Source of the DNA: Rhodococcus sp. 4CII | GTDB lineage: Bacteria > Actinomycetota > Actinomycetes > Mycobacteriales > Mycobacteriaceae | Direction: 5' to 3' | Length of the DNA stretch: 64,000 bases | Assembly: GCF_014256275.1 (NCBI RefSeq) | Contig: NZ_JACCFE010000002.1 | Coordinates: 6,460,001 to 6,524,000 of the forward strand | Shown: positions 51,845 through 60,868 of the stretch, piece by piece | How the letters are laid out: every line of letters starts with the position of its first letter | Position numbering within the stretch: position 1 is the stretch's first letter | Position numbers and translations under genes: made by a program | The notes under the pieces: model-generated | Told to the model about the DNA's origin: nothing | Seen by the model: the letters and a program-made list of their open reading frames with translations, nothing else | The model's database searches: none

Positions 51845-53850
51845 ACCAGGGTGACCGTGCTGCCGGGCCTCACGAGGTCGCCGCTCCCCGGATTCTGGCT
51901 GATCACGAACGAGCGGTCCGTGTCGGTCACCTGACGCACCTTCACGTCGAGTCCGAGCCGGCTCAATTCGTCGCGCGCCGACCCGACCGTCCGGCCCAGC
52001 ATGGACGGTATCCGCACCGCATTCGACACGCGGAGCGTCACGCTCGTCCCCGCCGTGACGCGGGTGCCCGACTTCGGGTCGGTGGCGATGGCGTCACCGG
52101 CCGCCACGGTGCGGTCGAAGTCGGTGGTCACGTCCTGCACGACGATGCCGACCGCTTCGAGGGACGCTCGCGCCTCGGCCTCCGACATTCCCTTCACGTC
52201 GGGAACGTCCACCGGCGGTGCGCCTTTGCTGACGATCAGCTTGACGGTGGAGCCCGTCGCGAGTTCGGTGCCCGGCGCCGGATCGAGCGCGGCCACCGCA
52301 CCGATCGGGACCTTCGCGCTGAACGCCTGACCTCCGTCGACCGGAGTGAACGTGCGGTTGCGCAGCTCCTGCTCGATCCCGGCGCGTTCGCCGCCCGCGG
52401 GGAGGGGTGGGACGGTCGGTCTGCCCAGGGACACGAGCAGCGCCACCGTGCCGTCGCGCGAAATTCGCGACCCGCCGGTGGGATCGGTCCCCAGCACCGT
52501 GTCGAGCGCCGCCGTGTCGGAGTACTGCCCGCGGATCTCCGTCGACAGTCCGGCCGCCTCCAGTGCCGTCACCGCGGCGCCGCGGTCGAGGCCGTCGGTG
52601 GTCGGGACCGCGGTGTACCGCCCCGACCCCATCCACCAGCCGCCGACACCCACCGCCACGGCGAGCATCAGGATCACGAGCAGCCACACGATCGTGGTCC
52701 GGCGCGACCGCTGCCGTTCGGCGGCGAAGTCGGGGAAGTGGTAGCCGTCGTCGGTCTCGTCCTCCACGGCGAACTGCGGTTCGTCGATCGGCGGGCGCGG
52801 AGTCTGGGTGGTGACGACCCGCGTGTGCTGGACACCGGGCTGCGGAGGCAGCGGGCTGGGCGGCGACAGCGGCGCGGCAGCCGGGAGGTGCACCGTGGGC
52901 GGTGCAAGGTGGCCCGGGGGTGGGCCAAGCGGAGGCGCGCTCGCGGCGGCCGCGGCGCTCAGATGCTGCGCCGAGCGCCTCGGGGCCGGTACCCGGTAGG
53001 CGGGCAGGTCGAGCGCCGCCGCGATGCTGCGCAACGCCGCGCCCATCTGCTCGGCGTTGGCAAATCGATGCGACGGCTCCCGGTGGGTCGCCTCGGCGAC
53101 GAGTTCGTCGAACTCGGGCGGGACACCCGCGATGAACGACCCCGGCCGCGGAACGTCCTGGTTGATCCGCTGATAGGCGACGGACAACGACGTGTCCCCG
53201 GTGAACGGCGTCCGTCCGGTGAGGAGCTCGAACAGCAGCACTCCGGTGGAGTAGACGTCGCTGCGGGTGTCGGCGATCCCGGACGTCACCTGCTCCGGCG
53301 ACAGATACGCCGCCGTGCCCAGAATCACACTGTTCGAGGTGGTGGTCGACGCGGCGGCGGCCCGGACGAGACCGAAATCGGCGATCTTCACCTCGCCGCC
53401 GTCGGAGATCAGGATGTTCTCGGGCTTGACGTCGCGGTGCACGAGACCCGCCCGGTGGGCGACGGCGAGAGCGTCGAGAACCGGGCCCACGACGGCGGCC
53501 ACCGCGTGCGGGGGCATCGGCCCGCGCTCCCGCAGGAGTTCCCGCAGCGTCCCACCGTCGACGAGTTCCATGACCAGGAACGCATGATCGCCATCGTGCC
53601 CCTGGTCGTAGACTGCGACGAGCGAGGGATGCTTGAGTCGCGCCACCGACCGGGCCTCGAACTCGAACCGCGAGACGAACGCCGGATCGGCCGCGAACTG
53701 CGGATCCATCACCTTGATGGCCACCGGACGGTCGAGACGCGTGTCGAGCCCCCGGTAGACGGTGGACATGCCGCCACGCGCGATCGTGGCATCCACCCGA
53801 TAGCGCCGGTCGAGCAGCTCGCCGATCAAACGTTGACCTCCATCGTGCAC
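51832..53850 (-). CDS. pknL: Serine/threonine protein kinase PknL with four extracellular PASTA repeats
   Basis: 672 residues. Kinase domain (about 15-275): 'IARGGMSTVYRG' glycine loop, 'VAIKVM' lysine, 'HRDVKPENIL' catalytic loop, 'DFG', activation loop threonines in 'ASTTTSNSVILGTAAYLSPEQ'. A proline-rich linker leads to one transmembrane helix near 'TTIVWLLVILMLAVAVGVGG'. Four PASTA repeats fill residues about 410-672. PASTA domains bind muropeptides and sense cell-wall state. M. tuberculosis PknL is recalled as about 399 residues with no PASTA, so this form is longer. It is divergent from the Rv2175c gene, whose product is a known PknL substrate in mycobacteria. Confidence 0.95.
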   Translation of the reverse strand: MHDGGQRLIGELLDRRYRVDATIARGGMSTVYRGLDTRLDRPVAIKVMDPQFAADPAFVSRFEFEARSVARLKHPSLVAVYDQGHDGDHAFLVMELVDGGTLRELLRERGPMPPHAVAAVVGPVLDALAVAHRAGLVHRDVKPENILISDGGEVKIADFGLVRAAAASTTTSNSVILGTAAYLSPEQVTSGIADTRSDVYSTGVLLFELLTGRTPFTGDTSLSVAYQRINQDVPRPGSFIAGVPPEFDELVAEATHREPSHRFANAEQMGAALRSIAAALDLPAYRVPAPRRSAQHLSAAAAASAPPLGPPPGHLAPPTVHLPAAAPLSPPSPLPPQPGVQHTRVVTTQTPRPPIDEPQFAVEDETDDGYHFPDFAAERQRSRRTTIVWLLVILMLAVAVGVGGWWMGSGRYTAVPTTDGLDRGAAVTALEAAGLSTEIRGQYSDTAALDTVLGTDPTGGSRISRDGTVALLVSLGRPTVPPLPAGGERAGIEQELRNRTFTPVDGGQAFSAKVPIGAVAALDPAPGTELATGSTVKLIVSKGAPPVDVPDVKGMSEAEARASLEAVGIVVQDVTTDFDRTVAAGDAIATDPKSGTRVTAGTSVTLRVSNAVRIPSMLGRTVGSARDELSRLGLDVKVRQVTDTDRSFVISQNPGSGDLVRPGSTVTLVSLP

Positions 53851-53947
53851 AGTGTCCGTTCCCCCGTCGGTGCGCGCAGCCCGGCCACGCGCCCCTCAAT
53901 CGTAGCCAGCGACACCGACCGGTAGCGCCACGCAGAATGCGACCAGA

Positions 53948-53953
53948 TAACGT
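53948..53953 (+). promoter_or_regulatory. -10 element of a probable leaderless Rv2175c-type transcript
   Basis: TAACGT with seven bases to the GTG at 53961. This supports a start at 53961 over the upstream ATG at 53937. Confidence 0.45.
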
Positions 53954-53960
53954 TAGGGGA

Positions 53961-54329
53961 GTGAGTGCCATCCCTTACTGTGACGATGTCCTGGACCCTT
54001 CCGTCTCGCTCCTCCAGTTGGTGGACGTCGCGAAGAATCTCGGTGTGGCCGTCACCCGGGTGCAGCAGCTTCTGCGGGATCAGCAGCTGATCGCCGTGCG
54101 CCGTGGCGGCGTCCTCGGTGTTCCCGAACTCTTCTTCGACGACGCCGGCGAAACCGTCAAATGGCTGCCCGGCCTCATCGCCGTGCTGCACGACGGCGGG
54201 TTCAGCGACGAGGAAATCCTGCTGTGGCTGTTCCGTGAGGACGACAGCCTGCCGGGCACTCCCGTGCAGGCCCTGCACGGCCACCTCGCCCGCGAGGTGA
54301 TCCGTCGGGCTCAGGCGATGGGATTCTGA
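53961..54329 (+). CDS. Helix-turn-helix DNA-binding protein (Rv2175c family)
   Basis: 122 residues. A winged helix-turn-helix region spans 'LLQLVDVAKNLGVAVTRVQQLLRDQQLIAVRRGGVLGVPELFF', then 'ETVKWLPGLIAVLHDGGFSDEEILLWLFREDDSLPGTPVQALHGHLAREVIRRAQAMGF', which matches the Rv2175c C-terminal end. The M. tuberculosis protein binds DNA and loses binding after PknL phosphorylation. That protein has a longer N-terminus bearing the phosphorylated threonine; here the first residues are 'SAIPYCDDVLDPSV', so the exact phosphosite may differ. GTG start chosen from the -10 spacing. Confidence 0.9.
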   Translation: MSAIPYCDDVLDPSVSLLQLVDVAKNLGVAVTRVQQLLRDQQLIAVRRGGVLGVPELFFDDAGETVKWLPGLIAVLHDGGFSDEEILLWLFREDDSLPGTPVQALHGHLAREVIRRAQAMGF

Positions 54330-54336
54330 CCACCCG

Positions 54337-55278
54337 TCACCGCGACCGCCCACCGGCAGGCACCGCGAGCCGGGCGAACTGGGGTAGCGCCGTCGCCCAG
54401 CGATTTCTCCGGGCGACGGTGGCGCGCCGGTCGAGAACCCGGTAGCCCCCGCGCTCGATCTCGTCGAGAATGCGCGAATACAGCACGAACGCGGTCCGGA
54501 TACCGGGTTGCACCCGCCGGTCCAGCATCGCGATGCCCGGCTCCGCGTCCCGGTACACCGACCGGGTGATCGCGATCAGGTGCGCGAGGGCCCGCACGAT
54601 GCGCCGGTCCGTCGACCCGCTGCGGCGGCAGTGCACGAGAAGGTCGGTGTCGACGCCGAACGCCGCGAGTTCGTCGGCGGGGAGGTAGACGCGGCCCCGG
54701 TCGAGATCCTCGCCGACGTCGCGGAGGAAATTGGTCAACTGGAACGCCTCACCGAGCGCCGCGGCGTGCGGCGCCGCGTCCTCGACCCGTCCGGTGGTTC
54801 CGAGGACGGGGAGCATCTGCAACCCGATCACGACCGCCGACCCGTACATGTACGTCCGGAGTTCGGTCATGCTGCGGTATTCGGCGCGATGCGCCGCGGT
54901 CCCGGGAACGTCCATCCGCATCGAGTCCAGGAACGCGAAGAAGTAGTCGCGGGAGATGTCGAACTCCGCCACCGTGTCGAGGAATGCGGGGAGCACCCGC
55001 AGCATCTCCGGTGTGCAGGACTTCGGCGCGGGTGCGGTCCGGTCGGTGAACCCGCGCCGCAGGACGTCCTCGATCCGATCGAGCTCGGCGGCGCAGTTCC
55101 CGGCCGTCCGGCCCGGATCGGCGTCCACGATGTCGTCGACCGTGCGGGCGAAACCGTACAGGGCGTGCACCGCGCTGCGGCGGCGTTCGGGAAGAAGTCG
55201 CGTCGCGAGGTGGTACGTCCGTCCGTGCTCCGCCGTCACCGCCCCGCAATACCGATAACTGTCCGCCGGTTCGGTCAT
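54337..55278 (-). CDS. crtB: Phytoene synthase (squalene/phytoene synthase family)
   Basis: 313 residues. Condenses two geranylgeranyl diphosphates to phytoene. The two aspartate-rich motifs are 'FARTVDDIVD' and 'NFLRDVGEDLDRGRVYLPADEL', with 'LGEAFQLTNFLRDVGED' marking the family. The ATG lies seven bases after the mptA stop codon, so crtB is expressed with the mannosyltransferase. Substrate comes from the crtE product and the phytoene goes to CrtI. Confidence 0.93.
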   Translation of the reverse strand: MTEPADSYRYCGAVTAEHGRTYHLATRLLPERRRSAVHALYGFARTVDDIVDADPGRTAGNCAAELDRIEDVLRRGFTDRTAPAPKSCTPEMLRVLPAFLDTVAEFDISRDYFFAFLDSMRMDVPGTAAHRAEYRSMTELRTYMYGSAVVIGLQMLPVLGTTGRVEDAAPHAAALGEAFQLTNFLRDVGEDLDRGRVYLPADELAAFGVDTDLLVHCRRSGSTDRRIVRALAHLIAITRSVYRDAEPGIAMLDRRVQPGIRTAFVLYSRILDEIERGGYRVLDRRATVARRNRWATALPQFARLAVPAGGRSR

Positions 55279-55285
55279 CGAGATG

Positions 55286-56890
55286 TCACTCGATGCCGGG
55301 CGACGACGCAGCCCCTGCGAGGCCGGAGATGCGCACGTCCCCGGCAGGCCGGGGTGTGCGCAGACGCAGCGGGTCGACGGTGCGCAGTGACACGGCCGCG
55401 ACGACCGCGGCGAACGTCGCCAGCGCCACGTGCGCGACCGTGTACAGACCGATCGACCCGTCGGGCTGGAAGACCAGCATCAGCCAGGTCGACAGCCCGA
55501 CGAGGACCATCAGGGTCCGCGTCGACAGTGCGAAGCCGGCGGCGATGGCGATGGGCCACGAGTAGTACCAGGGCAGCGCCGCGGGCGAGAGGATCACTAT
55601 CGCGACCAGGACGATGAGGATCCCGAGGATCGCGTCACGCTCGGTCTTCCGGTACCGCCACCAGACCGTCAGCACGATCGCGACCAGCGCCACCGCGCAG
55701 ATCGGACGGGTGATTGCCAGCACCTCACCCAACCGCAGGTCCGCGAACCACGATGTCCCGACCGTCACGATGTGGGCGAGGATCGTCGGTAGTGACAGCC
55801 AGTTGATGATCTTGTTCGAACCGGACAGCGCGGTCATCCAGCCCAGCCCGACCCCGGCGACGGCGGAGGCGGCCGCGAACACGGCCACGAACACGGCGAA
55901 CCCGGCCCCGGCGGTCTTCGCGAACGACGCCAGGGGCGACGCGGGCGTGCGACCTTCCGCCTCGGCCTTCTCCTTCTCGTGGACCATCCAGATCCACACC
56001 ATGAACGGGAGGGCGGCGCCGGCCGTCGCCTTGATCGCGACCGCCACCGCGACGAGGGCGATGCCGGCGAGGTGGCGGCGTTCCAGGACGAGGGCGATGC
56101 CGGCGATCATCAGGCCGACCATCAGCAGTTCGTTGTGTACACCGCCGATGAGATGGACGAGGACCAGGGGATTGAGCACGGCGAGCCACAGCGCGATCGC
56201 GGGATTTCCGCCGAGATGGCGGGCGAGGTGCGGGACCCCCCACACCATCAGTGCGAGCCCGGGCAGCATCGTCAGGCGCAGCAGCATCGTCCCGGCGATC
56301 ACGTTGTCGCCCGTCAGCGCCGTGATGCCCTGACCGAGGAGCAGGAACAGCGGCCCGTACGGCGCCGTGGTGGTGGTCCACACGTTGCTGACGTTGTCGA
56401 GAAGGACCCCCGGGTTGACCACCGGTCCCACGGCGTACGGGTCGAACCCGTCCCGCAGGAGCGCGCCCTGCGCGAGATAGGAGTAGGCGTCCCGGCTGAA
56501 CATCGGCACCGCGAGCAGCAGCGGCGCCGTCCACACCGGGACGATCAAGCGCAACTGCCGCAGACTCACGTTTCCGCCGAGGGTGGCGCGGCCCAACCGC
56601 ACCCACGCCGCGATCATCGCGACCACACCCACCCAGACGATGACGGTCGACAGGATCTGGCCGTGACCGAATCGCAGCCACGACAGGTGCATCGCCTCGA
56701 GAAGCGGGTCCTCGCGGCGAACGCTGCCCGCACCGAAACCACCGAACGTGATCATCACGGCGCCCGCGAAACCGAGGATCGCGGCGTGCCCTTCCGGACT
56801 GCGGAGGAAGTCGGCCGTGGTCTGAGGCCACGATCGCTGCGGTGCGGTCGTCGCAGGGGCGACGGTCGCCTGCCGGGCAGAGGACGTCAT
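55286..56890 (-). CDS. mptA: Alpha-(1->6)-mannopyranosyltransferase A
   Basis: 534 residues with about twelve transmembrane helices, a GT-C (GT87) enzyme that extends the lipomannan backbone with polyprenol-phosphate-mannose. The acidic 'MFSRDAYSYLAQGALLRDGFDPYAVGPVVNPG' and 'TAPYGPLFLLLGQGI' and 'IGGVHNELLMVGLMIAG' loops are typical. The ATG at 56890 has GGGGGAGGAA nine bases upstream; a longer reading to 57052 overlaps the crtI 3' end. Homologue of Rv2174. Confidence 0.94.
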   Translation of the reverse strand: MTSSARQATVAPATTAPQRSWPQTTADFLRSPEGHAAILGFAGAVMITFGGFGAGSVRREDPLLEAMHLSWLRFGHGQILSTVIVWVGVVAMIAAWVRLGRATLGGNVSLRQLRLIVPVWTAPLLLAVPMFSRDAYSYLAQGALLRDGFDPYAVGPVVNPGVLLDNVSNVWTTTTAPYGPLFLLLGQGITALTGDNVIAGTMLLRLTMLPGLALMVWGVPHLARHLGGNPAIALWLAVLNPLVLVHLIGGVHNELLMVGLMIAGIALVLERRHLAGIALVAVAVAIKATAGAALPFMVWIWMVHEKEKAEAEGRTPASPLASFAKTAGAGFAVFVAVFAAASAVAGVGLGWMTALSGSNKIINWLSLPTILAHIVTVGTSWFADLRLGEVLAITRPICAVALVAIVLTVWWRYRKTERDAILGILIVLVAIVILSPAALPWYYSWPIAIAAGFALSTRTLMVLVGLSTWLMLVFQPDGSIGLYTVAHVALATFAAVVAAVSLRTVDPLRLRTPRPAGDVRISGLAGAASSPGIE

Positions 56891-57011
56891 GAGTGCAGAT
56901 TCCTCCCCCGAGGTGAGTTCGGTTGCGTTCGGAGCGCCCGTCGTCGCGCGCATCGCATGGTCGAGGACCCAGTTTAATTGCTGCCGGCGCCAGATCTCGC
57001 CACGCCTCGCC

Positions 57012-58610
57012 CTATCCACTCGCACTTCGTGCTTTTCGGGCCATTTCCGCACTTTCTGCGGGGGCGGTCCCGGTGATGCGTGCCGCCGCGAGCTTTCCCG
57101 ACAGCAGGACGGTGGGGACTCCGACGCCCGGAACGGTGCCCGAACCGGCGAGAACCACGTTGTCCAGGCCGTCGACCAGGTTCGGACGCCGGAACGGCCC
57201 GGTCTGCCGGAACACGTGCGCGGCCGCGAACGGACTGCCGGCGGCCATGCCCTTGCCGAGCCAGGTGAGCGGGGTGTCGACGTGGTCGACCGTGAAATGG
57301 TCCGCGATGCCGGTGTAGCCGCGCGCCTCGAGCTCGCGCAGCAGTTCGTCCACGTACGGGCGGGTCAGCGAGGACCAGTCGAGCGGCGCGCTGTGCAGGT
57401 TCGGGCAGGGCGCCAGCACCGACACCGGCTCGGAGGCTGTGCCCGCGCGGTCGACGACGAGCCCCGGATCGGAGACGGCGGGTCGCGTGATCAGCAGGGA
57501 CGGGTCCGTCATGAGCCGTCCGCGTCCGGCACGCGCCGTGATTTCCGCGAACGTGCGCGCCCACGCGTCACCGAAGTCGATGGTGTGGTGCCGCCGGGCG
57601 GCCCAGCGGGACGTCACCGCCGTGGGGACCGTCCCGTGCAGGACGACGGCGGACGGCGACACCCGCACCCGGCGGGGAGCCCGGCGGGTCACCGGGCGGA
57701 GGAGTTCGTCGACGACGGCGGTGTCCGGGGTGAGGACCAGCGCGTCGCAGTCGATGCGGTCACCCGCCGCGGTCACGACGGCAACGACGCGGCCACCCGA
57801 CTTCTCGACGGCCGCGACCTCGGCACCCAGCCGGATCTCTCCACCGGCGGTGGTGAGGGCGTCGGCGAGGGCGAGCGCGATCGAGCGCATCCCGCCCCGG
57901 GGGAAGTACACGCCGAGCGAGGTGTCCATGTGGGCGATCGCGCCGTACACGGCGAGGGCGTCGGCAGGCGCGACCCCGGCGTACAGGGCCTGGAACGTGA
58001 AGATCCGGCGCAGCCGCGGATCGGTGATCGTGCGGTCGACCCGGGCGCCGAGCTTGCCGAAGCCGCCCAGCAGGGTGAGCTTCAGCAGGTCCTTCGCGGC
58101 CGCACGGGACGCGACGAGATCCAGCGGGGAGTCGAAGTTGGCGTCCATGAAGCGGTGGTACTCGGCGTCGAAGATCCGGCCCAGCCAGCGCCGCAGCCGC
58201 AGATATCTGGCCGACTCGGCCGCCCCGCACACCCGGCTGATCTCGTCGGCCATCCGGTCCGGGTCGGAGTGGACGTCCAGCGAGGAACCGTCCGCGAACC
58301 GCGCGTGATACGCCGGGGCCAGCCGTTCGAGGACCAAGGCGGGGCGAGTGGACTGGAAGTCCGCGCCCACCGCGGCGAGCGCCTCACCGACCAGTGCGGG
58401 CATCGTGAGGACGGTGGCGCCGTTGTCGATGTCGTAGCCCGGGCCGCGGTACGTGCCCACCCGGCCGCCCGGCGACGATTCCCGCTCGAGGACGGTGACG
58501 CGCCGCCCCGCCCCGGTGAGGTGCAACGCCGCGGACAGCCCGGCGAGACCGGCACCGACGACCACGACGTGATCGGTCCGGCCGGGAACCGTCCGGAGCG
58601 CGCGAGCCAT
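57012..58610 (-). CDS. crtI: Phytoene desaturase (CrtI family)
   Basis: 532 residues. The FAD Rossmann motif 'HVVVVGAGLAGLSAALHLTGAGRRVTVLERESSPGGRVGT' is near the N-terminus. The C-terminal FAD motif 'NVVLAGSGTVPGVGVPTVLLSGKLAAARI' and 'GPGYDIDNGATVLTMPALV' are typical. Introduces double bonds into phytoene to give lycopene-type products. The ATG at 58610 has GAGG about eight bases upstream, eight bases after the crtE stop, so crtE and crtI form one unit. Confidence 0.94.
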   Translation of the reverse strand: MARALRTVPGRTDHVVVVGAGLAGLSAALHLTGAGRRVTVLERESSPGGRVGTYRGPGYDIDNGATVLTMPALVGEALAAVGADFQSTRPALVLERLAPAYHARFADGSSLDVHSDPDRMADEISRVCGAAESARYLRLRRWLGRIFDAEYHRFMDANFDSPLDLVASRAAAKDLLKLTLLGGFGKLGARVDRTITDPRLRRIFTFQALYAGVAPADALAVYGAIAHMDTSLGVYFPRGGMRSIALALADALTTAGGEIRLGAEVAAVEKSGGRVVAVVTAAGDRIDCDALVLTPDTAVVDELLRPVTRRAPRRVRVSPSAVVLHGTVPTAVTSRWAARRHHTIDFGDAWARTFAEITARAGRGRLMTDPSLLITRPAVSDPGLVVDRAGTASEPVSVLAPCPNLHSAPLDWSSLTRPYVDELLRELEARGYTGIADHFTVDHVDTPLTWLGKGMAAGSPFAAAHVFRQTGPFRRPNLVDGLDNVVLAGSGTVPGVGVPTVLLSGKLAAARITGTAPAESAEMARKARSASG

Positions 58611-58618
58611 CGTCGACC

Positions 58619-59716
58619 TCAGTAGTCGCGGCGCGTCGCGGCGACGGCCATCTCGGTGAGTTGCTGCTTCGCCTCGCGGGTGGCGGTACTCGCCGTCAGC
58701 GTCGACAGCGCGTTCCCGACGAGTTCCTCGATCTGTTTCTCCACGTCCGCAACCGCGCCGAGCGAGGTGATCGTGGTCCGGAGCGTGTCCACATCCGCAT
58801 CGGAGAGGTCGGTGCCGACACCGTTGCGTAGAAGGTCGGCGGCCGCGGGGTCGTCGGCGTCGGCGCGTTGCAGCGACATCGCGAACAGGACGGTGCGCTT
58901 GCCGGCCCGCAGGTCGTCGCCCGAGGGCTTGCCCGTCACGGCCGGATCGCCGAAGACGCCGAGCAGGTCGTCGCGGAGTTGGAAGGCGATACCGATATCG
59001 GTGCCGAATCGGCGGTAGGCCGCGACGAGGGCGTCGTCGGCGCCCGCGAGTGCGGCGCCGAGATGCAATGGCCGTTCGATGGTGTACGCCGCCGTCTTGT
59101 ACCGGTTCACCTTCATGGCCGCGTCGATCGACTCGTCCGCCCGGGCCTCGTTGCTGATGTCGAGGAACTGTCCGCCGAGCACCTCGGTCCGCATCGCGGA
59201 CCAGACGGGGGAGATCCGGGCCGAGGCCTCCGGGGTGATGCCCGAGTCGCGGATCATGTCGTCGGCCCAGGCGAGGGCGAGATCGCCGAGGAGAATCGCG
59301 ACGCCCTCGCCGAAGTGAGCGGAATCACCGCTCCACCCGCCGGCGCGGTGCCGGTCCTCGAACTCGACGTGGACGGTGGGGAACCCCCGGCGCGTAGTGG
59401 AGGCGTCGATGATGTCGTCGTGGACCAGTGCGCAGGCCTGAACCAGTTCGAGCGCCGAGCAGGCTCGGAGCACGGGTTCGGCGTCCGGACCCCGGGCGTC
59501 GCCACCCGCCCCGAGCCAGCCGGTCCAGGCGAAGGCCGGGCGCACCCGCTTGCCGCCGCGCAGGACGAAGTCTTCGAGGGTGGTCACGGCGTCGCGGTAG
59601 CCGCCGCCCACGGCATCGACCAGGTCCTGCCGGCCGGCGAAGAAGTCGCGAAGCGCATTTTCGACGTCGGCCGCGAGAGCGGCCGGGCGCGTTCCAACGG
59701 ACAGGGTGGCCTCCAG
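58619..59716 (-). CDS. crtE: Geranylgeranyl diphosphate synthase-type polyprenyl synthetase (IdsA2/CrtE-like), start uncertain
   Basis: Up to 365 residues. The first aspartate motif 'ALVHDDIIDASTTRRG' and the second 'FQLRDDLLGVFGDPAVTGKPSGDDL' are clear, with 'EDFVLRGGKRVRPAFAW'. The frame stays open upstream with homology-like sequence ('ATLSVGTRPAALAADVENALRDFFAG'), but has no ATG, GTG or TTG there; CTG at 59716 is the best candidate. The GTG at 59611 would give 330 residues and lose the first helix. Supplies C20 diphosphate to CrtB. In M. tuberculosis the positional homologue is Rv2173 (idsA2). Confidence 0.88.
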   Translation of the reverse strand: MEATLSVGTRPAALAADVENALRDFFAGRQDLVDAVGGGYRDAVTTLEDFVLRGGKRVRPAFAWTGWLGAGGDARGPDAEPVLRACSALELVQACALVHDDIIDASTTRRGFPTVHVEFEDRHRAGGWSGDSAHFGEGVAILLGDLALAWADDMIRDSGITPEASARISPVWSAMRTEVLGGQFLDISNEARADESIDAAMKVNRYKTAAYTIERPLHLGAALAGADDALVAAYRRFGTDIGIAFQLRDDLLGVFGDPAVTGKPSGDDLRAGKRTVLFAMSLQRADADDPAAADLLRNGVGTDLSDADVDTLRTTITSLGAVADVEKQIEELVGNALSTLTASTATREAKQQLTEMAVAATRRDY

Positions 59717-59830
59717 GATCGAATTCTCGCGTGCGCACCGAGAGCGGCGAGCGTCGACACCACCATAGTGGGCGTCCTCCGGGGAGGCCGGATGCCGGGA
59801 TCCGGCCGCTCACGGAGACGCAGTGGGCGC

Positions 59831-59845
59831 ATTGCCCCGGGCAAT
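59831..59845. promoter_or_regulatory. Small palindrome in the metF promoter
   Basis: ATTGCCCCGGGCAAT, a perfect 7-base inverted repeat around one C, just upstream of the metF -10. It lies between divergent crtE and metF and could be an operator. Confidence 0.4.
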
Positions 59846-59848
59846 ACC

Positions 59849-59854
59849 TATGCT
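59849..59854 (+). promoter_or_regulatory. -10 element of a probable leaderless metF transcript
   Basis: TATGCT with six bases to the GTG at 59861, no Shine-Dalgarno sequence. Confidence 0.5.
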
Positions 59855-59860
59855 GGACGG

Positions 59861-60868
59861 GTGACATTCGATTCCGTCCGGGGGCGGGCCAGCGATGGCT
59901 GGGTAACCCGCACCCCGTCCATCGTCGACCGGATCCGGTCGTCCGGCGACGGTCGGGTCCCCTTCTCCGTCGAGTTCTCGCCGCCTCGCGACGAGGCCGC
60001 CGAGGCTCGTCTGTGGCGTGCCGTCCGCGAGTTCGAGCGCATGGGTCCGGCCTTCGTGTCGATGACCTACGGCGCCGGCGGGTCGACGCGCGACCGCACG
60101 GTTCGCGTCACCGGTCAGCTCGCCGAGGAGACCACACTGCTGCCGGTCGCGCACCTGACGGCCGTGTCGCACAGCGTCGACGAACTGCGATCGATGGTCG
60201 GCGCGTACGCCGACCGCGGAATCAGCAACATCCTGGTCCTGCGCGGCGACCCGCCCGGCGACCCGCTCGGCGAATGGCAGAAGCACCCGGACGGCGTCGA
60301 GTACGCGGAAGAACTGGTCCGCCTCGTCCGGGACCTCGGCGACTTCCACGTGGGTGTGGCGTCGTTCCCGGAAGGTCATTACCGCGCACCCGACCTCGCG
60401 CACGACACCCGGTACCTGGTGTCGAAGCTGCGGGCCGGCGCCGAGTACTCCATCACGCAGATGTTCTTCGATGTCGACGACTATCTGCGCCTCCGCGACC
60501 GGGTGTCGGCGTACGACCCCGAGCAGGGCGCCAAGCCGATCATTCCCGAGATCATGCCGATCACGTCGCTGGGATCGGTTCGACGGATGCTCGAACTGTC
60601 GGGGTCGAGTCTCCCGGCGCACCTCGAGAAGCGGCTCGCCACGGCGGCCGGGGACGGTCCGGACGAGAACCGCGCCGCCGTGCGGGAGATCGGCATCGAC
60701 CTCGCCACCGAGATGAGTGAACGACTCATCGCGGAGGGTGCCCCGGGTCTGCACTTCATCACCCTGAACTTCGCCCGCGCCACCAGCGAGGTGCTGGCCC
60801 GGCTCGGCGACAAGGTCGGCTCCGGTGTCGCGGCTCCGCACCCGGTCACGCCGACCCCGGTCAGCTGA
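59861..60868 (+). CDS. metF: 5,10-methylenetetrahydrofolate reductase
   Basis: 335 residues, TIM-barrel FAD enzyme. Makes methyl-tetrahydrofolate for methionine synthesis, linking to the one-carbon flow through GcvT. 'PFSVEFSPPRDEAAEARLW' is the N-terminal signature, 'VSMTYGAGGSTRDRT', 'NILVLRGDPPGDP', 'HVGVASFPEGHYRAPD', 'AGAEYSITQMFFD' and 'FITLNFARA' follow. GTG start from the -10 spacing. The stop codon overlaps the stop of the convergent glycosyltransferase gene by eight bases. Confidence 0.94.
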   Translation: MTFDSVRGRASDGWVTRTPSIVDRIRSSGDGRVPFSVEFSPPRDEAAEARLWRAVREFERMGPAFVSMTYGAGGSTRDRTVRVTGQLAEETTLLPVAHLTAVSHSVDELRSMVGAYADRGISNILVLRGDPPGDPLGEWQKHPDGVEYAEELVRLVRDLGDFHVGVASFPEGHYRAPDLAHDTRYLVSKLRAGAEYSITQMFFDVDDYLRLRDRVSAYDPEQGAKPIIPEIMPITSLGSVRRMLELSGSSLPAHLEKRLATAAGDGPDENRAAVREIGIDLATEMSERLIAEGAPGLHFITLNFARATSEVLARLGDKVGSGVAAPHPVTPTPVS

